From: Pseudomonas sp. URMO17WK12:I11
GTDB lineage: Bacteria > Pseudomonadota > Gammaproteobacteria > Pseudomonadales > Pseudomonadaceae
Assembly (NCBI RefSeq): GCF_007677725.1
Contig: NZ_VEDF01000006.1
Location: forward strand, 62,001-126,000
Direction: 5' to 3'
DNA: 64,000 nt
The notes under the pieces are model-generated. The model searched no databases. It was not told the origin of the DNA and saw nothing but the letters and a program-made list of their open reading frames with translations. Both the position numbers and the translations under genes were made by a program. This document shows, piece after piece, positions 38,937 through 48,116 of this stretch. Position 1 is the first letter of the stretch. Every line of letters begins with the position of its first letter.

Positions 38937-40379
38937 CTACATTAGTGAGGACTGTGACTCCCGGCATAATTGCTGAGCCAGCAGCCCCAGGGTAATGACT
39001 GCCCGCTCGGCCTCCTTGTTCCATGGAATACCGCAGTTCAAGCGAATGCAGTGGTTGAATTGCTCGGTATTGCTGAAAATCAGCCCCGGCGCGATGCTGA
39101 TGCCTTGCTCCAGGGCCCGTACGTGCAGCTCCTGGGTGTTGACCCGGCCAGGCAGGCTGACCCAGAGAATGAAGCCGCCCGTAGGCCGAGTCATCTGCGT
39201 GCCTTCGGGGAAATGCTGCTGCACTGCCAATTGATAGGCACTGAGGTTTTTCCGGTACTCCTGACGAATGAAGCGCAGATGCCGGTCATAACCGCCGTTT
39301 TCCAGGTAGGCAGCCACGCCCATCTGGGTGACGCTGCAGGCCGAATGGGTCGTGAAGGTCTGCAGACGCTGAATCTCATCCTGATAACGCCCCGCCACCA
39401 TCCAGCCGACACGCACGCCAGGAGATAACGTCTTGGAGAAACTCGAGCAGTAGATCACCCGGTCAAGCCGGTCGAAGGCCTTGAGCGCCTTGGTCTTGCC
39501 TTGCTCGAACATCAATTCGCCATAGATATCGTCCTCGACGATCTGGATATCGAAGTCCGAGGCCAGGCGCAACAGTTGCTTCTGCCGCTCTTCGGGCACA
39601 GTGCCGCCCAGCGGGTTGCTCAAGCGCGAGGTCAACACCAGCGCCTTGATCGACCACTGGTTGGCAGCAAGCTGCAGGGCCTCAAGGCTGATGCCGGTCG
39701 CAGGGTCGCTGGGGATCTCGATCACTTTCAGCCCCAGCAAATCGGCCAATTGCAACAACCCGTAATAAGTCGGCGACTCGGCGGCGATCAGGTCACCAGG
39801 GCGGGTCAATACGCGCAGTGACATCTGCAAGGCGTCCACGCACCCATGGGTGACGATGACTTCGCGCGGATCGACCAACACACCGGCGTCGCGCATGCGG
39901 ATGGCAATCTGTCGACGCAGGGGTTCGAAACCGGGGCTGAACATGTAGCTGAATGCCCGCGGGCTGTGAAACCGCGTGACCTTGGCTATCTGCTGATGCA
40001 GCGCCCTCACGGGCAGATAGTCGACATGCGGCACGGCGGCGCCAAAGGGGAATACGCCATCGCGACGCGCTTCGGTCAGCACTTGCTGGATGATACTGGC
40101 GCGGGTGACCAAGCCTGGGCGTTCGACCCGCGCGATATCAGGGGTCTGCGCGGTCAGGGCGGGTGTCTGATGGACGTAGTAGCCGGACTGCGGCCGAGCG
40201 CGAATCAGCCCCTGGTCTTCAAGATTGGCGTAGGCCTGCAACACCGTGGCATGGCTGACGTTGAGCTGGGCGCTCATCTTGCGCACCGATGGCACGCGCT
40301 CGCCGGGCTGGTAGACACCGCGACGAATATCATCGGCCAGTTGCTGGGCGATACGCTGGTACAGCAGCAGGTTGGTCAT
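38937..40379 (-). CDS. MocR/PdxR-type GntR regulator with aminotransferase domain
   Basis: A 480-residue transcription factor: N-terminal winged helix of GntR type (residues about 5-70, LADDIRRGVYQPGERVPSVR, then LNVSHATVLQAYANLEDQGL) fused to a fold-type I PLP aminotransferase-like domain. The PLP-binding Lys is in IYCSSFSKTLSPGVRVGW. Such regulators sense amino acids or PLP and often control a neighbouring gene, but no divergent metabolic gene is adjacent, so the target is open. ATG 40379 was chosen as the family start (MTNLLLYQRIAQQL). Confidence 0.9.
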   Translation of the reverse strand: MTNLLLYQRIAQQLADDIRRGVYQPGERVPSVRKMSAQLNVSHATVLQAYANLEDQGLIRARPQSGYYVHQTPALTAQTPDIARVERPGLVTRASIIQQVLTEARRDGVFPFGAAVPHVDYLPVRALHQQIAKVTRFHSPRAFSYMFSPGFEPLRRQIAIRMRDAGVLVDPREVIVTHGCVDALQMSLRVLTRPGDLIAAESPTYYGLLQLADLLGLKVIEIPSDPATGISLEALQLAANQWSIKALVLTSRLSNPLGGTVPEERQKQLLRLASDFDIQIVEDDIYGELMFEQGKTKALKAFDRLDRVIYCSSFSKTLSPGVRVGWMVAGRYQDEIQRLQTFTTHSACSVTQMGVAAYLENGGYDRHLRFIRQEYRKNLSAYQLAVQQHFPEGTQMTRPTGGFILWVSLPGRVNTQELHVRALEQGISIAPGLIFSNTEQFNHCIRLNCGIPWNKEAERAVITLGLLAQQLCRESQSSLM

Positions 40380-40542
40380 GGCGAAGTCTCGGCGCGGCGT
40401 GTTGTTCTTGTAAGACTGACTGACGGCTAAGCATACCGTAACAGTTGCAAAGTGTACTGGGACAGTTTGCAGCTCAAACAACGATACAGCGGCGTGAGAC
40501 CTTGCGAAATGATTAATTGATCTCCCCCACAGCGAGGTCACC

Positions 40543-40657
40543 GTGGGAGCGGCCTCGTGTCGCGAAAGGGCCGCGACGCGGCCCCGGCATTATCGGCGGC
40601 GAAGCTGTCATCATGGGGGCTTTGCACACTCCTCAAGCGACGCCAGCCCGCTCCCAC
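40543..40657. repeat. REP pair (REPIN-like element) after the OmpA-family gene
   Basis: GTGGGAGCGG (40543-40552) recurs inverted as CCGCTCCCAC (40648-40657), bounding 115 bp. The left part (GTGGGAGCGGCC, then GTGTCGCGAAAGGGCCGCG) is the common P. putida-group REP sequence; GGGCCGC (40568-40574) and GCGGCCC (40578-40584) form its hairpin. It lies 5 bases after the stop of the OmpA-family gene and may act as a transcript end. Confidence 0.8.
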
Positions 40658-40661
40658 ATCA

Positions 40662-41474
40662 TCAGCGCGCAGGCGCCAGCTTGCCTTTGTCGTCGGAGAA
40701 AACAATCTCCACGCGGCGATTCTGCGCCCTGCCTCGCTCCGATGCATTGGCCTCGATGGGATACTGGTCGCCATAACCCTCGACCTGCAAACGCTTCTCG
40801 TCCACCCCAAGGTCGACCAGCATGTCGGCGACCGACTGGGCCCGGTCGCGGGACAACGCGAGGTTGTCTTCAGGCGTACCGGTGCTATCGGTGTAACCCT
40901 CGATGCGCACTACACGGCGTGGGTTCAACTGCAGAAACTGCACCAGTTTCAGCACGGTACGGCTGGCCGAGTTTTTCAGCTCGGCGCGGCCTGTGTCGAA
41001 CAGCACATCGCCCAGGGTCATCACCAATCCACGGTCAGCCTGCTCGGAGGCCAATGCGGCAATTTGGTTCTCGATCCATTTGCCCTGTTGCTGCACGCTG
41101 GCGAGCTTGGCCTCACGCAATGCCAGCTGCAGACGCTGACGCTCCAGGTCGAGCTTGGCCAGGCGCTCCTGGTTCGCTGCAAGTTTGGCATGCTCGCCGG
41201 CAATCTCGCTGTAGCGTTGGCTCAGGTAGGCATAATGACGCACGTCGCTCCCGCTGCCGATATAGCTCGATAGCCGTTCGGCCCGCGCCAGCGACTCACC
41301 GGCGCGTATCACATCGCGCGGCGCGCTGCGCAGCACGTCGGAATCGTCCTTGACCTTCTGGAAGGCCGCGCTGGCGTCTTCCAGCGCCGCCGAACTGCGC
41401 TGGCTGGCGCAACCCTGCAGGCCTGCGCTGAGGACCAACAGGGCCAGCAGCGCCTTACGCTGCAAGCGCATCAT
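40662..41474 (-). CDS. OmpA family lipoprotein
   Basis: A 270-residue predicted outer-membrane lipoprotein: lipobox LQGC (signal ending SAGLQGCAS), a helical region at about 25-135 rich in Ala, Gln, Leu and Arg with coiled-coil character, and a C-terminal OmpA peptidoglycan-binding domain (VRIEGYTDSTGTPEDNLALS, then RDRAQSVADML and NRRVEIVFS). Such proteins tie the outer membrane to the wall. Its ATG overlaps the stop of the DUF4398 gene by ATGA. It is last of a three-gene envelope operon. Confidence 0.88.
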   Translation of the reverse strand: MMRLQRKALLALLVLSAGLQGCASQRSSAALEDASAAFQKVKDDSDVLRSAPRDVIRAGESLARAERLSSYIGSGSDVRHYAYLSQRYSEIAGEHAKLAANQERLAKLDLERQRLQLALREAKLASVQQQGKWIENQIAALASEQADRGLVMTLGDVLFDTGRAELKNSASRTVLKLVQFLQLNPRRVVRIEGYTDSTGTPEDNLALSRDRAQSVADMLVDLGVDEKRLQVEGYGDQYPIEANASERGRAQNRRVEIVFSDDKGKLAPAR

Positions 41475-41824
41475 GGCTGCACCTCCAACTGCTTGTGCAA
41501 GCGCTTGATCCGCGCCTGCAGCAGCTCGAGTTGCTCATCGCTCTTCTGGTTCAGCACCTGCGCCTCGGCCAGGCGCGCATCCAGCTCGGCCTGCTCGGCA
41601 CGCATGCGCGCGTCACGGTAGTCGGCGGTCAGCATGTTGGTCTTGGCTCGAGCGAATTTGTCTTCTGCCAACTTCAGCGCTTCGACCTGGTCGGTAGCAC
41701 CAACCGCCCTGGCCTGCTCCAGGGCCTGCTCGGAAATACGCATCTGTTCATTAGGCGCCGGGTCGTTGGCACAGCCGGCCATGGCGAGCATGACCATGGC
41801 GAGGATAAAGGGTTGGGTTCTCAC
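41471..41824 (-). CDS. DUF4398 domain-containing lipoprotein
   Basis: A 117-residue predicted lipoprotein with lipobox MAGC (Cys18) and an almost wholly helical charged body (EQALEQARAVGATDQVEALK, then LAEDKFARAKTNM), typical of DUF4398. The start is GTG 41824 with AGGAAG six bases upstream. DUF4398 next to an OmpA-family gene is a recurring arrangement, suggesting both form one envelope structure. The gene overlaps the OmpA gene by four bases and lies 9 bases after the solute-binding protein gene. Confidence 0.85.
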   Translation of the reverse strand: MRTQPFILAMVMLAMAGCANDPAPNEQMRISEQALEQARAVGATDQVEALKLAEDKFARAKTNMLTADYRDARMRAEQAELDARLAEAQVLNQKSDEQLELLQARIKRLHKQLEVQP

Positions 41825-41833
41825 GCATTCTTC

Positions 41834-42655
41834 CTACTGTTTTGGGGCGTCGGCCTGCGCCTGCATTTGCGCTTCCCAGCGCTCGACATTGCGTTGCAGC
41901 ACAGCTTCGGACACGCCGGAGATCGGCAATTCTGTCAGCTTTTTCGCCAGTTGCCCACGCAACCACGCGTCATTGCAGGCTGAATTGTGCGACAAGGCCA
42001 GATACAGCCCTGGGCGGTCTACAGGCAGACCCCGGGCGATCAGGTCATTGCTCATGCCCAGACCCTGGGTCATGGCCATGCCCGAGAAGCGCCCGGCCAG
42101 TACGTAGTCGACCTGCCCCAGGATCAGTTTCTGGAACGCCTGGGTGAGATTCTGCGCAGGCGCCAGGTCCAGTTGCGCCTTGGCGAAGGCAGAAAATGCA
42201 GGCGTCAGGCGGGCACGCTCGGAGAGGCTGCCGCGGTACTTGGCCAGATCTGCCGGGCCATCGTAGACCAGGCTCGCGTCATGGCGCGTCCATACCAGGT
42301 ATTCGTTGAGCTGCAATGGCGGGTGCAGGTAATCCATCGCGGTCAGCTGCTCGACCTGCAGTGGCATGTCGAGCAGCAGGTCCATGCGCCCGCTGCGCAC
42401 CTCCTGCAAGGCCACATCGCGCCGTCCGGCGTTGAGCACCTCGACACTGATACCCAGCTCGCCAAGCACCTGGCGCAAGAGATCGACGTTGGCACCAATC
42501 AGGTGCTTGGGGTCTTGTGGATCTTGCCAGGCATACGGCGGCGCGTCCGGGCTGCCGGTGGCCACCAGTCGCTCGCACTTGCCAGCCGCCATGGCCAGCG
42601 CTGGCAGCAGCGCCAGCATACACGCCAGCCCTCTGCCCGCTTTGCGTAACAGCAT
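41834..42655 (-). CDS. Periplasmic solute-binding protein (SBP_bac_3 type)
   Basis: A 273-residue exported protein: signal peptide (LACMLALLPALAMAAG, cleaved near residue 24) and a bilobed fold of the family-3 amino-acid-binding type (ANVDLLRQVLGELGISVEVL, then VRSGRMDLLLDMPLQ and LILGQVDYVLAGRFSG). No permease or ATPase gene is adjacent; instead it heads an operon with DUF4398 and OmpA proteins. It may signal or scavenge rather than feed an ABC importer. ATG 42655. Ligand unknown. Confidence 0.8.
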   Translation of the reverse strand: MLLRKAGRGLACMLALLPALAMAAGKCERLVATGSPDAPPYAWQDPQDPKHLIGANVDLLRQVLGELGISVEVLNAGRRDVALQEVRSGRMDLLLDMPLQVEQLTAMDYLHPPLQLNEYLVWTRHDASLVYDGPADLAKYRGSLSERARLTPAFSAFAKAQLDLAPAQNLTQAFQKLILGQVDYVLAGRFSGMAMTQGLGMSNDLIARGLPVDRPGLYLALSHNSACNDAWLRGQLAKKLTELPISGVSEAVLQRNVERWEAQMQAQADAPKQ

Positions 42656-42677
42656 CGCTCACTCCTTGCCCTGCAAC

Positions 42678-42713
42678 GAAAAAAGCCCGGCCCTCGAAGC
42701 GAGGGCCGGGCTT
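42678..42713 (-). terminator. Strong intrinsic terminator of etfBA
   Basis: AAGCCCGGCCCTCG (42683-42696) pairs perfectly with CGAGGGCCGGGCTT (42700-42713), a 14-bp stem. Six T residues follow on the minus strand. Confidence 0.95.
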
Positions 42714-42735
42714 CTTTATAAGTGAAGCAGGCAGA

Positions 42736-43677
42736 TCAGACCAGCTTTTCCAGCTCTGGCACGGCCTCGAAGAGGTCGGCGACCAGGCCATAATCGGCCA
42801 CCTGGAAGATCGGCGCTTCTTCGTCTTTGTTGATCGCAACGATCACTTTGGAGTCCTTCATGCCAGCCAGGTGCTGGATCGCACCGGAGATACCGACGGC
42901 GATGTACAGCTGCGGCGCGACGATCTTGCCGGTCTGGCCGACCTGCATGTCGTTGGGCACGAAGCCTGCGTCAACCGCAGCGCGCGAGGCACCGACAGCG
43001 GCGCCGAGCTTGTCGGCCAGGCTGTAGAGGTGGCTGAAGTTGTCGCCATTGCCCATGCCACGGCCGCCGGAGACCACGATCTTGGCAGCGGTCAGTTCAG
43101 GACGATCAGACTTGGCCAGCTCTTCACCGACGAATGCCGACACACCTGCATCGTGAGCCGCGCCCACGGCTTCGATGGCAGCCGAGCCGCCTTCGCTGGC
43201 CACGGCGTCGAAGCCGGTGGTACGCACGGTGATGACCTTCACCGCAGCGCTCGATTGCACGGTGGCGATGGCGTTACCGGCGTAGATCGGGCGCTTGAAG
43301 GTATCGGCCGACTCGACCGAGATGATCTCGGAGATCTGGTCGACGTCCAGCAGTGCAGCCACGCGCGGCAGGATGTTCTTGCCATTGGTGGTGGCCGCAG
43401 CCAGCACGTGGCTGTAGGCGCCGGCCAGCTCTTTGATCAGCGGCGCGACGTTTTCCGGCAGCGCGTGGGCGTAGGCGGCGTTATCGGCCACCAGCACCTT
43501 GGCCACACCGGCGATCTTGGCAGCGGCTTCGGCAGCAGCGCCGACATTTGCGCCTGCGACCAGCACGTGGACATCACCACCGATCTTGGCCGCGGCGGCA
43601 ACAGTGTTCAGGGTGGCCGGGGCTACGGCAACGTTCTCAGGACCTTGTAGAAGGTCAGCGACAACCAGGATAGTCAT
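42736..43677 (-). CDS. etfA: Electron transfer flavoprotein alpha subunit
   Basis: FAD-carrying subunit of ETF, which collects electrons from acyl-CoA and other dehydrogenases. The 313 residues start [16 protein letters not shown]; the C-terminal FAD-binding domain shows [50 protein letters not shown] and [19 protein letters not shown]. Its ATG directly follows the etfB stop (TAA then ATG). It ends at a strong terminator. Confidence 0.97.
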   Translation of the reverse strand: MTILVVADLLQGPENVAVAPATLNTVAAAAKIGGDVHVLVAGANVGAAAEAAAKIAGVAKVLVADNAAYAHALPENVAPLIKELAGAYSHVLAAATTNGKNILPRVAALLDVDQISEIISVESADTFKRPIYAGNAIATVQSSAAVKVITVRTTGFDAVASEGGSAAIEAVGAAHDAGVSAFVGEELAKSDRPELTAAKIVVSGGRGMGNGDNFSHLYSLADKLGAAVGASRAAVDAGFVPNDMQVGQTGKIVAPQLYIAVGISGAIQHLAGMKDSKVIVAINKDEEAPIFQVADYGLVADLFEAVPELEKLV

Positions 43678-44427
43678 TTAGATTACCTTCGCTTCGTTCT
43701 TCAGCTTCTCGACCAGTTCGGCCACCGATTTGACCTTGATGCCAGCGCTGCGGGCAGCCGGGGCTTCGACTTTCAAGGTCTTGGTGGTGGAAGCCAGGGA
43801 AACGCCCAGTGCGTCGGGGGTGAGGGTCTCCAGTGGCTTCTTCTTGGCCTTCATGATGTTGGGCAGCGACGCGTAGCGTGGCTCGTTCAGGCGCAGGTCG
43901 GTGGTGACGATGGCAGGCAGGTTCAACGCTACGGTCTGCAGGCCGCCGTCGATTTCACGGGTGACGGTGAGCTTGTCGCCCGCCACTTCGACCTTGGAGG
44001 CGAAGGTGCCCTGGGCATAGCCGGTCAACGCAGCCAGCATCTGGCCGGTCTGGTTGTTGTCGCTGTCGATGGCCTGCTTGCCGAGGATCACCAGCTGTGG
44101 CTGCTCCTTGTCGACAACCGCTTTCAACGCCTTGGCCACCGCCAGGGAGTTCAGTTCTTCTGCCGCTTCGACCAGGATGGCGCGGTCGGCGCCAAGGGCC
44201 AGGGCGGTGCGCAGTTGCTCCTGGGCGGAGGTCGGGCCGATGGAAACCACGACGATTTCGCTGGCAATGCCCTTTTCCTTCAGGCGTACGGCTTCTTCCA
44301 CGGCGATTTCGCAGAAGGGGTTCATGGACATCTTGACGTTAGCAAGGTCGACGCCGGAGTTGTCCGCCTTGACGCGAACCTTGACGTTGTAGTCGACCAC
44401 TCGTTTGACAGCTACAAGAACCTTCAT
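43678..44427 (-). CDS. etfB: Electron transfer flavoprotein beta subunit
   Basis: Beta subunit of ETF, binding AMP and docking to dehydrogenases. The 249 residues start [20 protein letters not shown]; the family signature region is around [20 protein letters not shown], and the recognition loop lies near [15 protein letters not shown] 44427 with GAGGAA upstream was chosen; further upstream in-frame sequence is not ETF-like. It is divergent from the ETF dehydrogenase gene across 559 bases that contain no other gene I can support. Confidence 0.97.
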   Translation of the reverse strand: MKVLVAVKRVVDYNVKVRVKADNSGVDLANVKMSMNPFCEIAVEEAVRLKEKGIASEIVVVSIGPTSAQEQLRTALALGADRAILVEAAEELNSLAVAKALKAVVDKEQPQLVILGKQAIDSDNNQTGQMLAALTGYAQGTFASKVEVAGDKLTVTREIDGGLQTVALNLPAIVTTDLRLNEPRYASLPNIMKAKKKPLETLTPDALGVSLASTTKTLKVEAPAARSAGIKVKSVAELVEKLKNEAKVI

Positions 44428-44813
44428 GGATTCCTCGTTACTCTCCGGTGAATAGATAGTCGCCTGGGGCAAAGCCCTGCGATGCGCGTGGGTACAAGGG
44501 CACCTCTGAAAAACGTACCGGCATCGGGAAAATTGATGGTGACCGAACAGTCCTTTCACGACTGTTGCGGCAAATCCCCACGGGTCATTTGCTGTCGTGA
44601 AGTGTAAACTCCACTACAAACCGGCCTGTACCGCTCTGCATCGAACGCCAGCCTGCTCCGCACCTGTCTTTAGAGGTGTACCTGCACCCGGCTGCAAGCC
44701 TACGGCGAACGTAAAACCGCTCGTATCTTGACCGGATCACCCCATCCGGTCAATACGGCATATCGGTCACCTTCTAGCCGCACTCCTGTGATTTTACTGG
44801 GCTGCGGCAAATT

Positions 44814-44827
44814 CAAACAAACGTTTG
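44814..44827. promoter_or_regulatory. PsrA-type operator upstream of the ETF dehydrogenase gene
   Basis: CAAAC-AAAC-GTTTG fits exactly the motif G/C-AAAC-N2-4-GTTT-G/C that I recall for the Pseudomonas fatty-acid-responsive repressor PsrA. It ends 2 bases before the -35 box of the downstream promoter. Inside it ACAAACGTTTGT (44817-44828) is a perfect 12-bp palindrome. Confidence 0.72.
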
Positions 44828-44829
44828 TA

Positions 44830-44858
44830 TTGGACCCGCCAAGTGGTGTAGATATAAT
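44830..44858 (+). promoter_or_regulatory. Sigma-70 promoter of the ETF dehydrogenase gene
   Basis: TTGGAC (44830-44835), 17 bases, TATAAT (44853-44858). Near-consensus with ideal spacing; the start would be near 44865, about 120 bases before the GTG start codon. Confidence 0.85.
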
Positions 44859-44986
44859 GCGCGCCAAGACAAAGCGGTGTAGTCCGTCCATTGCGTTGCT
44901 ACAGCTTTGCGCCTCGCAGCGCCGCCGCACGCAAGCACCCATAAGACCAAGCAACAGCACGAGCCTTGATGAGTAGGAGAGAACCT

Positions 44987-46651
44987 GTGGAACGCGAATA
45001 CATGGAATTCGACGTGGTCATCGTCGGGGCAGGCCCCGCGGGCCTGTCCGCCGCCTGCCGCCTGAAGCAGAAGGCCGCCGAAGCCGGTAACGAGATCAGC
45101 GTCTGCGTGGTGGAAAAAGGCTCCGAAGTCGGTGCTCACATTCTTTCCGGCGCCGTGTTCGAACCGCGCGCGCTGAACGAGCTGTTCCCTGACTGGAAGG
45201 CGCTCGGCGCACCGCTGAACACCGAGGTCAAGCGTGACGACATCTATGTGCTCAAGGATGCCGGCAGCTCGACCAAGGTCCCTGACCTGTTTGTGCCCAA
45301 GACCATGCACAACCACGGCAACTACATCATTTCCCTGGGCAACCTGTGCCGCTGGCTGGCCCAGCAGGCCGAGAACCTGGGCGTGGAAATCTATCCGGGC
45401 TTCGCCGCCCAGGAAGCGTTGTTCGACGATAACGGCGTGGTCCGCGGCATCGTCACCGGTGATCTGGGTGTCGACCGTGAGGGCAATCCCAAAGAGGGTC
45501 TGTACACCCCCGGCATGGAACTGCGCGCCAAATACACCCTGTTCGCCGAAGGCTGCCGCGGCCACATCGGCAAGCAGCTGATCCAGCGCTTCAACCTCGA
45601 CAGCGACGCCGACGTCCAGCACTACGGCATCGGCCTCAAGGAAATCTGGGAAATCGATCCGGCCAAGCACGAGCAGGGCCTGGTGGTCCACACCGCTGGC
45701 TGGCCGCTCGATGTCACCAGCAAGGACAACACCGGCGGGTCGTTCCTGTATCACCTGGAAAACAACCAGGTGGTGGTTGGCCTGATCGTCGACCTGTCCT
45801 ACGCCAACCCTTACCTTTCGCCGTTCGACGAGTTCCAGCGGCTGAAGCACCATCCGGTGATCAGCCAGTACCTCGAAGGCGGCAAGCGCATCAGCTACGG
45901 CGCCCGTGCCATCAGCAAAGGTGGCCTGAATTCGCTGCCCAAGATGGTTTTCGACGGCGGCGCGCTGATCGGCTGCGACCTGGGCACCCTGAACTTCTCC
46001 AAGATCAAGGGCAGCCATACCGCAATGAAGTCGGGCATGCTTGCCGCCGAGGCGGTCGCCGATGCCTTGTTCGCCGGCCGCGATGGGGGTGATCAGCTCG
46101 ACGGTTATGTCAGCGCCTTCAAGGCTAGCTGGCTGTACGAGGAACTGTTCGCCAGCCGCAACTTCGGCGCTGCGATCCACAAGTTCGGTCCATTGCTTGG
46201 CGGCGCCTTCAACTACATCGACCAGAACTGGTTCGCTGGCAAGCTGCCGTTCACCCTGCATGACAACAAGCCCGACTACGCCTGCCTCAAGCTTGCGGCC
46301 GACTCGAAGAAGATCGACTACCCCAAGCCCGACGGCAAGCTTAGCTTCGACAAGCTCAGCTCGGTGTTCCTCTCCAGCACCAACCATGAAGAGGAGCAGC
46401 CCTGCCATCTGAAGCTGACCGATCCGAGCGTGCCGATCGCCAGCAACCTGCCTTTGTACGACGAGCCGGCCCAGCGCTACTGCCCGGCCGGGGTCTATGA
46501 GGTGGTTACCCAGGAAGACGGCAGCAAGCGGTTCCAGATCAACGCGCAGAACTGCGTGCACTGCAAGACTTGCGACATCAAGGACCCGGCGCAGAACATC
46601 ACCTGGGTCGCGCCTGAAGGTGCCGGTGGGCCTAACTACCCGAACATGTAA
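44987..46651 (+). CDS. Electron transfer flavoprotein:ubiquinone oxidoreductase
   Basis: Membrane-associated ETF dehydrogenase that passes electrons from ETF to ubiquinone. The 554 residues begin MEREYMEFDVVIVGAGPAGL (FAD site); VEKGSEVGAHILSGAVFEPR and the CDLGTLNFSKIKGSHTAMKS region are typical, and the 4Fe-4S cluster Cys are in QNCVHCKTCDIKDP plus an upstream YCPAGVYE. Start GTG 44987 has AGGAGA six bases upstream; upstream in-frame ATG and TTG lack one. Divergent from etfBA, forming one electron pathway; a PsrA-type site suggests induction by long-chain fatty acids. Confidence 0.96.
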   Translation: MEREYMEFDVVIVGAGPAGLSAACRLKQKAAEAGNEISVCVVEKGSEVGAHILSGAVFEPRALNELFPDWKALGAPLNTEVKRDDIYVLKDAGSSTKVPDLFVPKTMHNHGNYIISLGNLCRWLAQQAENLGVEIYPGFAAQEALFDDNGVVRGIVTGDLGVDREGNPKEGLYTPGMELRAKYTLFAEGCRGHIGKQLIQRFNLDSDADVQHYGIGLKEIWEIDPAKHEQGLVVHTAGWPLDVTSKDNTGGSFLYHLENNQVVVGLIVDLSYANPYLSPFDEFQRLKHHPVISQYLEGGKRISYGARAISKGGLNSLPKMVFDGGALIGCDLGTLNFSKIKGSHTAMKSGMLAAEAVADALFAGRDGGDQLDGYVSAFKASWLYEELFASRNFGAAIHKFGPLLGGAFNYIDQNWFAGKLPFTLHDNKPDYACLKLAADSKKIDYPKPDGKLSFDKLSSVFLSSTNHEEEQPCHLKLTDPSVPIASNLPLYDEPAQRYCPAGVYEVVTQEDGSKRFQINAQNCVHCKTCDIKDPAQNITWVAPEGAGGPNYPNM

Positions 46652-46675
46652 GGCCCCTGCCGTTCGCAAGGCATG

Positions 46676-46712
46676 AAAAAGCCCCCGGCTCGCAAGAACC
46701 GGGGGCTTTTTT
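46676..46712. terminator. Bidirectional terminator between ETF dehydrogenase and MFS genes
   Basis: AAAAAGCCCCCGG pairs with CCGGGGGCTTTTT over a 10-base loop, flanked by A and T runs, between convergent genes. Confidence 0.94.
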
Positions 46713-46721
46713 TGCAGCGCC

Positions 46722-48047
46722 TTATTTGTCAGCGCACAGTGCGATGCCTGGCTCGGCAGCGAATGCCAGCGGCTCGCGGCGCCCGTAATGAAGCGCCGTG
46801 ACCACGCCGACCAGGCCCATGATCAAGCAAAAGCCGACACACACCCACGGGCTCCATGGCATCAGCGCAATCAACGCCAAGGGCGTGGTGCTCGCCCACA
46901 GGGCATAGGCCACGTTATAGGTGAACGAGATGCCCGACACCCGAATCTGCGCCGGAAACAGCCCGACCATCACCGACGGCACCACCCCGACCACGCCGCA
47001 GGCCAGCCCGGCCAGGGCGTAGGCCAGCCCCGTCAGGCCCCACTGGCCCACCAGGCTTGCGTACAACGCGCCGATCCCCAGCGGCAGCAGCGCGCTGTAG
47101 ATCATCAATGCGCGCCAGGCGCCCAGGCGATCGACCAGCAGCCCGGCCAGCACGCAGCCTACGTTGAGAAAAACGATGCCGACGCTGCTCAGGGCAAACG
47201 TGTGCCCTGCGCTCATGGCGAAACGTTGCTGCATCACCGTCGGGGTGATGACCACCAGCACCACGACCGCCGAGGTCAGCACGCAGGTCAGCAAGGCGGC
47301 CGGGATCAAGGCTGAGCGGTGTTGCCCAAGTACCTGGCGCAGCGGAAACCTGACCGGCTCCTGGCGACGTTCGCGCAGGGCCAGGAACACAGGCGTTTCG
47401 CTTAGCCAGCGGCGTAGCCAGACGCCGATCACCCCGAAGACGCCACCCAGCAGAAACGGGTAGCGCCAGGCGTAGTCGAGGATTTCCTGCGGCGTGAACA
47501 GCTGCGCCAGCAGTGTCGCGGTCAATGCACCGAGCAGGTAACCAAAGGTCAACCCCGCCTGCAGAAAGCCCAGTGCGTAACCACGACGCCCGGGTGGCGC
47601 ATGCTCGGCGACGAAGGTCCAGGCGCTTGGCACCTCGCCGCCCACCGCAGCGCCCTGCAGGATGCGCAACGCCAGCAGGATCAACGGCGCCGCATAACCG
47701 ATCTCGGCGTAAGTCGGCATCACCCCGATCAACAGGCAGGGCAGCGCCATCATCAGAATGCTCAGACTGAAGACCCGCTTGCGGCCCAGGTGATCGGCAA
47801 AGTGCGCCATCAGGATGCCGCCCAGCGGTCGCGCCAGGTAGCCGGTGACGAAGATGCCGAAGCTCTGCAGCAAGCGCAGCCATTCGGGCATCTGCGGCGG
47901 GAAGAACAGCTGGCTGAGGGTCAGGGCAAAGAACACGAAGATGATGAAATCATAGATTTCCAGCGCGCCGCCCAAGGCCGCAAGGCCCAGCGTCCGGTGA
48001 TCGCCGCGGCTGAACCGGGGCGGGCGAGCGGTATCGATGGCAGTCAT
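46722..48047 (-). CDS. MFS transporter, metabolite:H+ symporter type
   Basis: A 441-residue inner-membrane transporter with 12 hydrophobic segments. The loop motif between helices 2 and 3 (MAHFADHLGRKRVFSLSILM) and the start LGGALEIYDFIIFVFFALTL place it in the metabolite:H+ symporter subfamily of MFS, which imports organic acids, osmolytes or similar compounds; the substrate cannot be read from the sequence. ATG 48047. It is the last gene before a shared terminator and is followed upstream by the receiver-like gene on the same strand. Confidence 0.88.
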   Translation of the reverse strand: MTAIDTARPPRFSRGDHRTLGLAALGGALEIYDFIIFVFFALTLSQLFFPPQMPEWLRLLQSFGIFVTGYLARPLGGILMAHFADHLGRKRVFSLSILMMALPCLLIGVMPTYAEIGYAAPLILLALRILQGAAVGGEVPSAWTFVAEHAPPGRRGYALGFLQAGLTFGYLLGALTATLLAQLFTPQEILDYAWRYPFLLGGVFGVIGVWLRRWLSETPVFLALRERRQEPVRFPLRQVLGQHRSALIPAALLTCVLTSAVVVLVVITPTVMQQRFAMSAGHTFALSSVGIVFLNVGCVLAGLLVDRLGAWRALMIYSALLPLGIGALYASLVGQWGLTGLAYALAGLACGVVGVVPSVMVGLFPAQIRVSGISFTYNVAYALWASTTPLALIALMPWSPWVCVGFCLIMGLVGVVTALHYGRREPLAFAAEPGIALCADK

Positions 48048-48116
48048 GACAGGTTCCGCGAATCGGCAAAGGGCATGAGGATACCAAATGCCCGGGGGCT
48101 TGCCCCAGCGCGGGGG

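Noticed and set aside
44813..46669. A 618-codon open frame on the minus strand
   Set aside because: Antisense to the ETF dehydrogenase gene, and its 3' part runs through the promoter and PsrA-type site.
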